Below, one piece after another: positions 17,710-25,110 of a stretch of DNA of 64,000 nucleotides. The stretch lies in assembly GCA_958295895.1 (NCBI GenBank), contig CATQHI010000011.1, positions 124,001 through 188,000 of the forward strand, given 5' to 3'. This DNA comes from Saprospiraceae bacterium (GTDB lineage Bacteria; Bacteroidota; Bacteroidia; Chitinophagales; Saprospiraceae). The notes below the pieces were generated by a model. The model worked only from the letters and a program-made list of their open reading frames with translations. It had not been told where the DNA came from and searched no databases. The position numbers and the translations under genes were made by a program. The stretch's first letter is position 1; every line of letters begins with the position of its first letter.

Positions 17710-18234
17710 CTAGTACACGTAGGTCTGGAACCGCCCGGACAGTGGGTGCCCGTCTAGCGCATCCGCCTCGAAAGTGCCGGTGACCAGCCCGTCCTCCGCC
17801 CAACTTTCGATCACGACGGTGCCCGACAGCACATTAGGCTCACCCGTAAAGTAGGGACAGTGCGCCGAGCCATCGAGTGATAATGTCGTATAACTGATCG
17901 TCACCGACTGGGCATCTACACAAGTGGCATTCTCACTGGCTTTAGTCCCGAACACACGAGTTGTCGCATCCTGCCCCAACTCGCAGGCACTCAGGGCGAT
18001 ACTAAGTACGTGCGTATTATCCGCCGTAGCGTGCTCAACGTACAGCTGCTCCCCTTCGCTATCCTGGTAATAGGTATTGACCGTCACGCTGGGAATAGCA
18101 TTCAGCAGCAGGGTTTAGCCATCTACGTGTAGCTCGATGAAGGACAGCTCGGAGGTAGCTAGTTCATACCCTTCTGCCGGCTCGCAGGCAGTGCAGTAAG
18201 CAGCAACGGCAAGGAAAAGTAGCGTTCGGATCAT
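17710..18234 (-). pseudogene. Small lipoprotein with an internal stop codon
   Basis: The ATG at 18234 opens a lipoprotein signal (MIRTLLFLAVAAYCTACEP, lipobox-like CTAC). The frame runs to VDG at about codon 39, meets TAA (about 18115-18117), and continues in the same frame as TLLLNAIPSVTVNTYYQDS down to the stop at 17710. A single substitution would restore the gene. The 174-codon product is rich in beta-strand and Cys, and vaguely resembles small Bacteroidota lipoproteins such as DUF6252; that assignment is weak. Within two kilobases it is the third damaged gene. Confidence 0.6.
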
Positions 18235-18392
18235 GGTAGAAGTTTTCCTAAAGGACGTAGCCTCCGGATAAAACCGTTGCTAGCTCCACCACAATTTATG
18301 CCTACTCTACCCACCCCGCACCCGCGGCTTACACCTAGCTTAAATTAGGGGCCCCTCCCCCTAATCACGCGTACCCCAGATGACGCAGCCCC

Positions 18393-19772
18393 CTACTTCG
18401 TCCCCCGCGGAATCAACGTACTAGGAAAAACCACCACGCTCTCATTACCATCCTCCCCCACGCTGGAGACGCCGAAGAAGTAGTTATCCACCACGATGTT
18501 GTCGAGGGTGTAGTCGAGCTGGCCGGCGGGCACGAAGCGCTTGTGGGTCCACTGCGGGGCGGTCGTAAGGCGCCAGTACACGTAGTAGCCGGCGATGGGC
18601 GTGTCGGTCTCGGGGGCTTCCCAGCGCAGACGTGTACTCGGCTCCACGGCCCCTCCGATCATGACCAGGGGCGGGGCCGCAGGTGCAGCGGCTAGACCGG
18701 CGAGCGTAATGGCATTGACTCCCGTGAGCTTAGCGGCGTAAGGAAAGTTGACGTGCTCTAGTTTGTCTCCGTACTCGATGCCGTCCTCGGTGCGGAGGTC
18801 CTGGTGCTGCTGGGTATAGTTTTCGTGGGTCTCCATAATACGTACGCCGGGCATATTGGCGTCGTTGAAGGGCCGGTGGTGCCCGCCGCGGCCGAAGCGG
18901 TCCAGGCGGTAGACCATCATCGGCTCCAGATTGGTGGCGTACTGCCGGGTCTGCCGCTCGATGTAGCGGGCCAGCTGGCGGGAGGGACCGTCCACCTCGC
19001 CCCCGAAGAAGCGGCGGTAGATGTTCTTGCGCTCGTCCTCTACATCGTCTGGGTAGTAAGGCTCGGAAAAGATGCGGAAACTGGTGTTGTCGGTCACCCC
19101 GTCTACGCCGGTGATGTTACCGATCATATCGTTATTGAGTACGCCGGTGAGGTTCCAGCCCTGCTCCTGTACCCAGTCGGCCATTCCCTTACCGCCGAAG
19201 AGCCCCTGTTCCTCCCCACTCAGGCCCACGTAGAGGATGGAGCCGGGAAACTCGTACTGCGTCAGTACTCGGGCGGCCTCCAGGGCACCGGCTAGGCCAC
19301 TGGCGTTGTCGTTCGCTCCGGGACTCTCGCTCGTGCTGTCGAGCGGATCGCTCACCCGGCTATCGATATCTCCGCTCATCATGATGAAGCGGTTCGGATC
19401 GCGGGTGCCGCGCTGTATGGCGATCACGTTCACCACCCAGGTATCGTCCTGGATCCGACTCTCAGGATCGCCCTCCACCAGATTGCGCTGGTACATCACC
19501 TCCAGACAGGCCGCGCAGGCCGCGCTGATACGCTCGAACTCGGCGTACACCCAGCGCCGGGCCGCGCCAATGCCGCGGGTGTCGCTAGTCGTATCGCTGA
19601 GGGTGTGGCGGGTACCGAAGTTTACTAGGGTGGTCACATCGGCCTCAATGCGGGCCGGGTCGGGGGCCTCGGCTATATCGTAGAGGCGAGGATCGGCGGC
19701 GGGGGGCGGGGTGATTTGTGCGGATGCGAAGGAAGTAATAAGCAAAAGCACTGTACTTAGGTAGTACTGCAT
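18393..19772 (-). CDS. Secreted M28-family zinc peptidase with a C-terminal fibronectin-like domain
   Basis: The start at 19772 gives a signal peptide (MQYYLSTVLLLITSFASAQ). The M28 aminopeptidase core shows SPGANDNASGLAGALEAARV, LSGEEQGLFG, NNDMIGN and HHRPFND, covering most metal ligands. The first ligand motif, normally HxD in GHxDSR, reads GDIDSR near residue 133, so His is replaced by Asp; activity may differ. An Ala/Pro linker encoded by the GC-rich repeat leads to a beta domain (STRLRWEAPETDTPIAGYYV) of fibronectin type III look. It would act in the periplasm or outside the cell on peptides. Confidence 0.85.
   Translation of the reverse strand: MQYYLSTVLLLITSFASAQITPPPAADPRLYDIAEAPDPARIEADVTTLVNFGTRHTLSDTTSDTRGIGAARRWVYAEFERISAACAACLEVMYQRNLVEGDPESRIQDDTWVVNVIAIQRGTRDPNRFIMMSGDIDSRVSDPLDSTSESPGANDNASGLAGALEAARVLTQYEFPGSILYVGLSGEEQGLFGGKGMADWVQEQGWNLTGVLNNDMIGNITGVDGVTDNTSFRIFSEPYYPDDVEDERKNIYRRFFGGEVDGPSRQLARYIERQTRQYATNLEPMMVYRLDRFGRGGHHRPFNDANMPGVRIMETHENYTQQHQDLRTEDGIEYGDKLEHVNFPYAAKLTGVNAITLAGLAAAPAAPPLVMIGGAVEPSTRLRWEAPETDTPIAGYYVYWRLTTAPQWTHKRFVPAGQLDYTLDNIVVDNYFFGVSSVGEDGNESVVVFPSTLIPRGTK
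18668..18687 (-). repeat. Dispersed GC-rich repeat, copy 3 (inside a gene)
   Basis: GGGGCGGGGCCGCAGGTGCA on the plus strand. In the M28 peptidase frame it encodes APAAPP, the junction between the catalytic and the C-terminal domain. Confidence 0.75.
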
Positions 19773-19832
19773 CGGGTCGGCGAATTGAATGACCAAGGTA
19801 ATGTATGTAGCGCAGCCGGAGGCAGTATTGTA

Positions 19833-20984
19833 CTACTCCTCTGTTGGCTCCCGGCAGATCAGCGGCAACACCCCATCGTACCAGTCGATAAGGGAAATAT
19901 TGCGGGCCAGACTGAGGTCCTCACAGGCACCGGGGAGCTGGTTGTTGTCCAGGCGGGCCTGACCGCGCAGAATACGGAAGCGGCCGTCGCGGGGGAAGAG
20001 TTCGACGGCCTCGTCCATCTTGACCAGTCCCTGGTCGATGGTGGTGCTGTCGCTCACCAGCAACTGAGCCTCCTGCATGGCCGTAAGCGCTCTGGCGTAA
20101 TTGTCGACCACGTACTGGCAGCCCGGGTCGGTAGGTGTAAAGTTGAAGGTGACGTCGTAGGCGCTGGCCACCTTGCGGCCCTCGTACTCCGCGGCGATCC
20201 ACTGCCCGAAGGAGCCCGTGGCCGCATCGATGGCCCGGGAGGTGAAGTCTACCCCCAGGTCGTTGTAGTCGATGATATCATTAACCTTGACCAGGCCGTT
20301 GGGCTGAATGATGAGCTGGATGTCGAGCTGACCGGTAGCGCAGCTGTCCTGGGCGATGTCCGGATAGGTGATCTTTTCGTCGAAGTAGCCGACCAGGTTA
20401 CCGCCGTTGCCGGTGAAGGTGGCCGCTTTGGTCAGATCGGTATAGACCGTGTCGCGGTCGATGACCACGTAGGGCTTAGGGTCCTCCAGGCGAAAACGTA
20501 CCGGTAGCACGACCCGAAAGCGCACCGCGGTAGTATCCCGAAAGGCCGGCCGCCAGAGTACTTCGCGCTGCATCCCGATGACGGCGAGCAGGGCCGCCTG
20601 CCCGAGTCCGCCACCGGGGTCGCGTAACACCTCGGGCCGATTGACAAATCCGTTACGCTCCACGACAAAGGCCACGACGGCCGTGCCACTGATGCCTTCC
20701 TCACGGGCCTCGACGGGGTAGATCGCCCGCTGGTAGATGTAGTCGAGCAGATAGCGCTGGGCGCACTCGGCCTTGGCCACGGCCGTGGTATCGTAGCGCT
20801 CGCAGGGGCTAGGGAAGCGCGGCGCCTCGTCGGCAAAGCTATAGATGGTCGTATCGCCCACTACGGCAGCGGGGGGGCGCGCCGGGGCAGCAGTGGTATC
20901 GGAGGGAGCCTCCCCCTCCTCCTGAGCCGCTACGTAGAGGGGCAGGAGGAAAAACAGCAGCAGCAGGGCAACGATCGGTTTCAT
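19833..20984 (-). CDS. TonB C-terminal-domain protein (energy-transducer-like), secreted
   Basis: A signal peptide (MKPIVALLLLFFLLPLYVAA) precedes a Pro-rich segment and a TonB C-terminal domain at about residues 78-165 (YIYQRAIYPVEAREEGISGT, VVAFVVERNGFVNRPEVLRD). A second similar module lies at about 195-285 (ITYPDIAQDSCATGQLDIQL). The C-terminus looks like one or two helical TPR-type repeats. Unlike true TonB there is no N-terminal membrane anchor that stays in place, so it may be a periplasmic protein using the TonB fold for interactions. It starts ten bases before the end of the binding-protein gene upstream on the same strand and is probably in an operon with it. Confidence 0.7.
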   Translation of the reverse strand: MKPIVALLLLFFLLPLYVAAQEEGEAPSDTTAAPARPPAAVVGDTTIYSFADEAPRFPSPCERYDTTAVAKAECAQRYLLDYIYQRAIYPVEAREEGISGTAVVAFVVERNGFVNRPEVLRDPGGGLGQAALLAVIGMQREVLWRPAFRDTTAVRFRVVLPVRFRLEDPKPYVVIDRDTVYTDLTKAATFTGNGGNLVGYFDEKITYPDIAQDSCATGQLDIQLIIQPNGLVKVNDIIDYNDLGVDFTSRAIDAATGSFGQWIAAEYEGRKVASAYDVTFNFTPTDPGCQYVVDNYARALTAMQEAQLLVSDSTTIDQGLVKMDEAVELFPRDGRFRILRGQARLDNNQLPGACEDLSLARNISLIDWYDGVLPLICREPTEE

Positions 20985-20993
20985 ACAGTGAGC

Positions 20994-22781
20994 TTACAGC
21001 GGCTTAGCGGACTGCCGGAGCCGTAACGCATTAAACTTAATATTGGGCGCGATGGAGCTTAAGGTATAGTTAAACCGCTGAGATATAACGACCCGGTCGT
21101 AGGGAGAGTAGAGGAATACCATGGGTTGGTTGGCGTAAATGATCTCCTGAAACCGCCGGTAGAGTGCCGCGCGTTGCTCGTCGTCGGTCATCGTGGCGAT
21201 TCGGCGAATGATTCGGTCCGCCTCCGGGTTCTGAAAGTTACCGCGGTTGGTGCCAATGGGGGGAACGGAGGAAGACAGCCAAACCTGGGCGAAATCGTCC
21301 GGCGTAGGCTCGAAACCCTGCCCGTAGAAGGAGGCCGTGAAATTGCCGGCATCGAGAATGGAAAGCAGCGAACGGGGCTCACGTTTGACCACCCGTACGT
21401 CTACGCCCACCCTACGCGCGCCCTCGGCCACCAGCAGGGTGACCGCCTCGCTGTCGGGTGTCGGATAAGAAAGGAGCTGAAAGCTCAACTCTACGCGCTG
21501 GCCGTTGATCAGCTTGTCTACGGTTCCGTCGCCGTTAGTATCCTCCCAGCCGGCATCCCGGAGCAGGCGCGCGGCCTCCTCCAGGTCGAAGGGAATAACG
21601 GGAAGCTGACTGTTGTAGTAGGACTTCGTGGGTAGCACGGGACCGACCACCCGGCGGGCCAGTCCCGGTAGTAGCTGGGCGATCAACTGGTCTACGTCCA
21701 CGGTGTGGGCCAGGGCGCGGCGGGTGAGGGAGTCCGCTACCAGCGGGTCGTTCTGGTTGAACAGGATGGAGAAGTACTTGAAGCCGGGTACGTTGACAAA
21801 ATCGTAGTACTGCGTCAGGTAGGGATCCTGTCGCAGCTGCTGAAACTCGTCGACCGGCATATCGATCACCACGTCAACGGCCCGGTCGCGCAGGGCGTTG
21901 ATGGCCGTCGTGTTGTCGGGGATAATCACGAACTTAAGCTCGTCGGGCACGGCCGCCAGGCGTTCCTCACTACGGCCCTGGGCCCAGTAATTCGGGCGGC
22001 GACGCAGGCGCACGTACTGTCCATCCTCCCACGCCGCCAGGGCGTAGGGCCCGCTACCCACGATACGGCCGGGGTCGTAGCCCAGCTCCGGATCGTTGAA
22101 GCTGGCCGCAAACTGCCGCAGCTTGACATTTTCCTGGGCCAGTCGCTCGGCACTGCTGGGATCGGTGAGCTGGGGCAGGGGAATGTTCCGCAGTAACCCC
22201 TCCGGATCGTAGGCGTATTCGGGGTAGATATACAGGTCGCCGATGGCCTGGGCGGCCAGAATGTAGGGCCGGCGGGTGATGACCCGGAAGGCGCGTTCAT
22301 CCTCGGCGTCTACCACCACGTCGAGTACCATCTCGTAGTAAGGCCGGTAGGGTCCGGAGGCTACCAGGGGGTTCATCAGCGCCTTCAGGCTGAAGGCCAC
22401 GTCGTAGCCGGTCACGGGGGTGCCGTTGGGCCAGGTAGCCGCCGAGTCGATAGTGTAGTGGTAGGCGGTGCCCCCGTCGGGTCCGTTGTCCTCGATGATG
22501 GGTACCGAGGCCAGTAGGGGGACAATATCGTACGTCTGCGGGTCCTGCTCGTTAAGCGTTTGGAAGACCTGCTCGTAGACGTAGCGGGAGATGTTCTGCA
22601 CGCTCAGCACGGGGTTGATTCCCATGGGCTCGGCCTTGATGCAAATACGGACCTGGTAGCCGGTGTCGCTGCCGGTGATGCCCCCCATGGTGGAGAGTTC
22701 GCTATGTTCCGTACCCCCACCTCCGGTACAGGCCAGCAGTCCACAGAATGCGGAGGCCAGCGTCAGTACACCTAGTTTCAT
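20994..22781 (-). CDS. Extracellular solute-binding lipoprotein, peptide/nickel type (SBP family 5)
   Basis: A lipoprotein signal with lipobox LLAC (Cys 18) leads into a family 5 periplasmic binding protein of 595 residues. Diagnostic stretches are NISRYVYEQVFQTL, SAATWPNGTPVTGYDVAFSL, VGSGPYALAAWEDGQYV and RALAHTVDVDQLI. Such proteins bind oligopeptides or related solutes for an ABC importer, but no permease or ATPase gene is nearby. In Bacteroidota, orphan members like this are common. The gene is followed within ten bases by the TonB-like gene, so the two are likely cotranscribed. Confidence 0.85.
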   Translation of the reverse strand: MKLGVLTLASAFCGLLACTGGGGTEHSELSTMGGITGSDTGYQVRICIKAEPMGINPVLSVQNISRYVYEQVFQTLNEQDPQTYDIVPLLASVPIIEDNGPDGGTAYHYTIDSAATWPNGTPVTGYDVAFSLKALMNPLVASGPYRPYYEMVLDVVVDAEDERAFRVITRRPYILAAQAIGDLYIYPEYAYDPEGLLRNIPLPQLTDPSSAERLAQENVKLRQFAASFNDPELGYDPGRIVGSGPYALAAWEDGQYVRLRRRPNYWAQGRSEERLAAVPDELKFVIIPDNTTAINALRDRAVDVVIDMPVDEFQQLRQDPYLTQYYDFVNVPGFKYFSILFNQNDPLVADSLTRRALAHTVDVDQLIAQLLPGLARRVVGPVLPTKSYYNSQLPVIPFDLEEAARLLRDAGWEDTNGDGTVDKLINGQRVELSFQLLSYPTPDSEAVTLLVAEGARRVGVDVRVVKREPRSLLSILDAGNFTASFYGQGFEPTPDDFAQVWLSSSVPPIGTNRGNFQNPEADRIIRRIATMTDDEQRAALYRRFQEIIYANQPMVFLYSPYDRVVISQRFNYTLSSIAPNIKFNALRLRQSAKPL

Positions 22782-22860
22782 GAGGGAGGTATGGATAAAT
22801 AGGAGCTCTTACCGGTGAAGGTATCCAATTTCCGGCGATCGGCCGGCCCGCAAAGGGACG

Positions 22861-22880
22861 TGCCCGGCCGGAGCCGGGCA
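22861..22880 (-). terminator. Stem-loop after the flotillin gene
   Basis: TGCCCGGC and GCCGGGCA pair around CGGA, 15 bases beyond the flotillin stop. No T-run follows on the minus strand, so termination is only suggested; it may instead stabilise the 3' end. Confidence 0.4.
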
Positions 22881-22895
22881 GACTTAACTTTCTGT

Positions 22896-24317
22896 TTACG
22901 ACTCCGTTACGGGCTTATCGTGCCCATTCTGCTGGACGGCCTTTCCGTTACTAGCCGGCACCTCCTTGCGCACCAGGCCGTCGGGTAGGCTCATGCCGCT
23001 CTGCTTAAGAAAGTCATTGAGCTGGGGTACCATACCGTAAAGCCCCTGCACGAAGTTGCCCACGCCCTGTCCGTTGCCGCTGTCGTAGACCACCACCTTG
23101 TCGATGTCAACGTCCTTGATGGCGTCGGTCTGGATACGCGTCAGCTCGGCCAGCTTGTCGAGCATCAGGTAGTTGATGGCGCTCTCGGGATGGCCCCCGG
23201 CGGCGGTGACCAACTTCTGGAAGCCGTCGGCCTGTTTGCGCAGCAGCTCCTCGATACCCTGGGCCTCGGCCTGGTACTTGAGCAGGGTGGCGTCGGCCTC
23301 ACCGCGGGCGATCTCGCGGCGGGTCTCGGCCTCGGCCTGAGCGGCGATGATGGCCTTCTGCTTCTGGATGTCGGCCTGTACTACCTCCTCGGCCTCCCGG
23401 CGGGCTTTTTCCATGAGGCCACGGGCTTCCTCGGCCGACTGCTCGGCGGCGTAGGCCTCCTTCAGGGCGTTGGCCTCGGCCACCTTACGGGCGGCAATGG
23501 CGCGGCGGTTGGCCTCGGCCAGTTCGATATCGCGCGCGGCGTTGGAGTTGGCAATGGCGATTGCCGAGGTGTTCTTACCCTCGGTAGCCTTAGCGTTGGC
23601 CAGGGCCTCCCCGACCTCGGCACGGCTATTGGCATCGGCCACCTTCGAGCGCTGGTCCTGCTGGGCCTCGGCCTCTCCGATGCTACCGGTCCGTAGCTCG
23701 TTGGCGACCTTGATCTTGGCGTCGTTGATGGCCTTGGCGGCGGCCTCCTGACCCAGTGCCTTGATGTAGCCCGACTCGTCCTGGATATCGGTCACGTTCA
23801 CGTTGATCAGTTCCAGGCCAATTTTGTGCAGCTCCTCGCCCACGTTGCGGTATACGCTCTCGACGAACTTATCGCGGTCGATGTTGAGCTCCTCGATGTC
23901 CATGTTGGCGATTACCAATCGCATCTGCCCCATGATGATGTCGTGACTTAGGCCGGAAATACTGCCCCGGTCCAGAGCCAGTAGGCGCTCGGCGGCGGCT
24001 AGCATCAGGTGCGGCTTGTTACTGATCCCGACGGTGAACTGCGCCGGCACACTCACGCGGATGTTCTGCTTGGACAGCGCATCCTGTAGGTTCACATCGA
24101 TACTCAGCGGCGTCAGGTCCAGGTACTGGTAGTCTTGGATCACCGGCCAGACGAAGGTACCCCCACCGGCGTAGCACTTGGCCGAGGCCTCACTTCCCGT
24201 ACGTCCGTAGACGACCAGGATTTTGTCCGAGGGGCAGCGTTTGTAACGGCTCACGAGCCACAGGGTAAAGAGAAACACGAGGCCGATTATCGCGCCGGGG
24301 ATTAGTAAAGCTTCCAT
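22896..24317 (-). CDS. Flotillin-family protein
   Basis: The protein has one N-terminal membrane helix (residues 4-22), an SPFH/band 7 domain (about 30-200; FVWPVIQDYQYLDLTPLSID, VNVTDIQDESGYIKALGQEA) and a long Ala/Glu-rich coiled coil (about 205-365) with repeats such as EAEAQQDQ, ELAEANRRAIAARK and AEAETRREIARGEAD. Flotillins oligomerise at functional membrane microdomains. The partner NfeD-like gene lies just upstream on the same strand, the classical arrangement. Between the two genes sit a long hairpin and a copy of the GC-rich repeat. Confidence 0.9.
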   Translation of the reverse strand: MEALLIPGAIIGLVFLFTLWLVSRYKRCPSDKILVVYGRTGSEASAKCYAGGGTFVWPVIQDYQYLDLTPLSIDVNLQDALSKQNIRVSVPAQFTVGISNKPHLMLAAAERLLALDRGSISGLSHDIIMGQMRLVIANMDIEELNIDRDKFVESVYRNVGEELHKIGLELINVNVTDIQDESGYIKALGQEAAAKAINDAKIKVANELRTGSIGEAEAQQDQRSKVADANSRAEVGEALANAKATEGKNTSAIAIANSNAARDIELAEANRRAIAARKVAEANALKEAYAAEQSAEEARGLMEKARREAEEVVQADIQKQKAIIAAQAEAETRREIARGEADATLLKYQAEAQGIEELLRKQADGFQKLVTAAGGHPESAINYLMLDKLAELTRIQTDAIKDVDIDKVVVYDSGNGQGVGNFVQGLYGMVPQLNDFLKQSGMSLPDGLVRKEVPASNGKAVQQNGHDKPVTES

Positions 24318-24346
24318 AGTAAGGTGGTTTAACGGGTGAGAAAAAA

Positions 24347-24364
24347 GGGCGGGGCCGCGGGTGC
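24347..24364 (-). repeat. Dispersed GC-rich repeat, copy 4
   Basis: GGGCGGGGCCGCGGGTGC on the plus strand, 30 bases upstream of the flotillin ATG and in the same sense as the gene. The final A of the core is T here. Confidence 0.7.
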
Positions 24365-24366
24365 TA

Positions 24367-24398
24367 CTTACATCAGGGGTAGGGGCCCCTGATGTAAG
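24367..24398. promoter_or_regulatory. 13-base-pair hairpin across the stop codon of the NfeD-like gene
   Basis: CTTACATCAGGGG and CCCCTGATGTAAG pair perfectly around a six-base loop. The stem includes the last codons and the stop of the NfeD-like gene. With no T-run, it is more likely an mRNA processing, stability or coupling element than a terminator. Confidence 0.55.
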
Positions 24399-24934
24399 TC
24401 TGGGGGACGTGAGCTGACTAATAGCGCTCCGTCCGTGCCCATATCGTCGACCAGTATTTGCGTACCGGTAGGTAGCTCATTACCGCCCATGCTCCGTGCT
24501 TTGAATTCCCGCATACCCCCCTTGACATTGACGTGCACGATGCCCTCCCCGGTGGCGGGGATGCGCAGGTACACCCGACCGGGCTGTAGTAAGGCGTCCG
24601 AGGCCGTCCAGTTCACGTTCTCTTCCTGGCGCAGCAGCAGCCGCACTACCCACTTCATCAGGTAGACGGCCACGGCACCGGCGGCAACGCCACTCACGAT
24701 CGCAGCCACGGGGTTCGCCGTGGAGAGTAGGATTAGCTTAGTGGTCCAACTCCCGATCGAGAGGAAGGTAAGTCCGCCCTTGACCAGTCCGACGTCTACG
24801 CCCCCACCCCCGTCCACCGAGGTATCCGCGTCCAGGTCGATATCCAGGTCCAACCCCCCGATGATACCCAGCAATAGCAGCAGCACGAGCAGGCCACCGC
24901 AGATCAGCGAAATGTAGGTAAGCGTAACAATCAT
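24368..24934 (-). CDS. NfeD-like membrane protein, flotillin partner
   Basis: An N-terminal hydrophobic helix (LICGGLLVLLLLLGIIGG) is followed by an Asp-rich segment (LDLDIDLDADTSVDGGG), two further hydrophobic stretches (about 60-95) and a C-terminal OB-fold-like domain (ALLQPGRVYLRIPATGEGIV, FKARSMGGNELPTGTQILV). NfeD-type OB proteins associate with flotillins and are encoded beside them. The length (188 residues) suits the short NfeD class without the protease domain. It is the first gene of a two-gene operon with the flotillin gene. Confidence 0.75.
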   Translation of the reverse strand: MIVTLTYISLICGGLLVLLLLLGIIGGLDLDIDLDADTSVDGGGGVDVGLVKGGLTFLSIGSWTTKLILLSTANPVAAIVSGVAAGAVAVYLMKWVVRLLLRQEENVNWTASDALLQPGRVYLRIPATGEGIVHVNVKGGMREFKARSMGGNELPTGTQILVDDMGTDGALLVSSRPPDLHQGPLPLM

Positions 24935-25047
24935 CGGTGAGCGGATTTAATACCTTGTTAACGTTTGCACGGGGGGCTAGCGTTGCATATTCCATTCGGC
25001 ATTGGTCGAGTTCGCTGCTCACTTGGTCGAGGATCAGCCAAATGCGA

Positions 25048-25082
25048 AGGCCCGAATCACCGCGCTGGGGTGATTCGGGCCT
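25048..25082 (-). terminator. 14-base-pair stem-loop after the ThuA-PQQ gene
   Basis: AGGCCCGAATCACC and GGTGATTCGGGCCT pair perfectly around seven bases, 28 bases beyond the gene's stop. On the minus strand TTCGCATTT follows, a weak U-tract, so this is a plausible terminator. Confidence 0.55.
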
Positions 25083-25110
25083 ACAAACTACTGGCTCAGC
25101 TAGCAGGTAG

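Noticed and set aside
19833-20984. True TonB energy transducer
   Set aside because: A cleavable signal peptide replaces the membrane anchor and no ExbB/ExbD genes are nearby.
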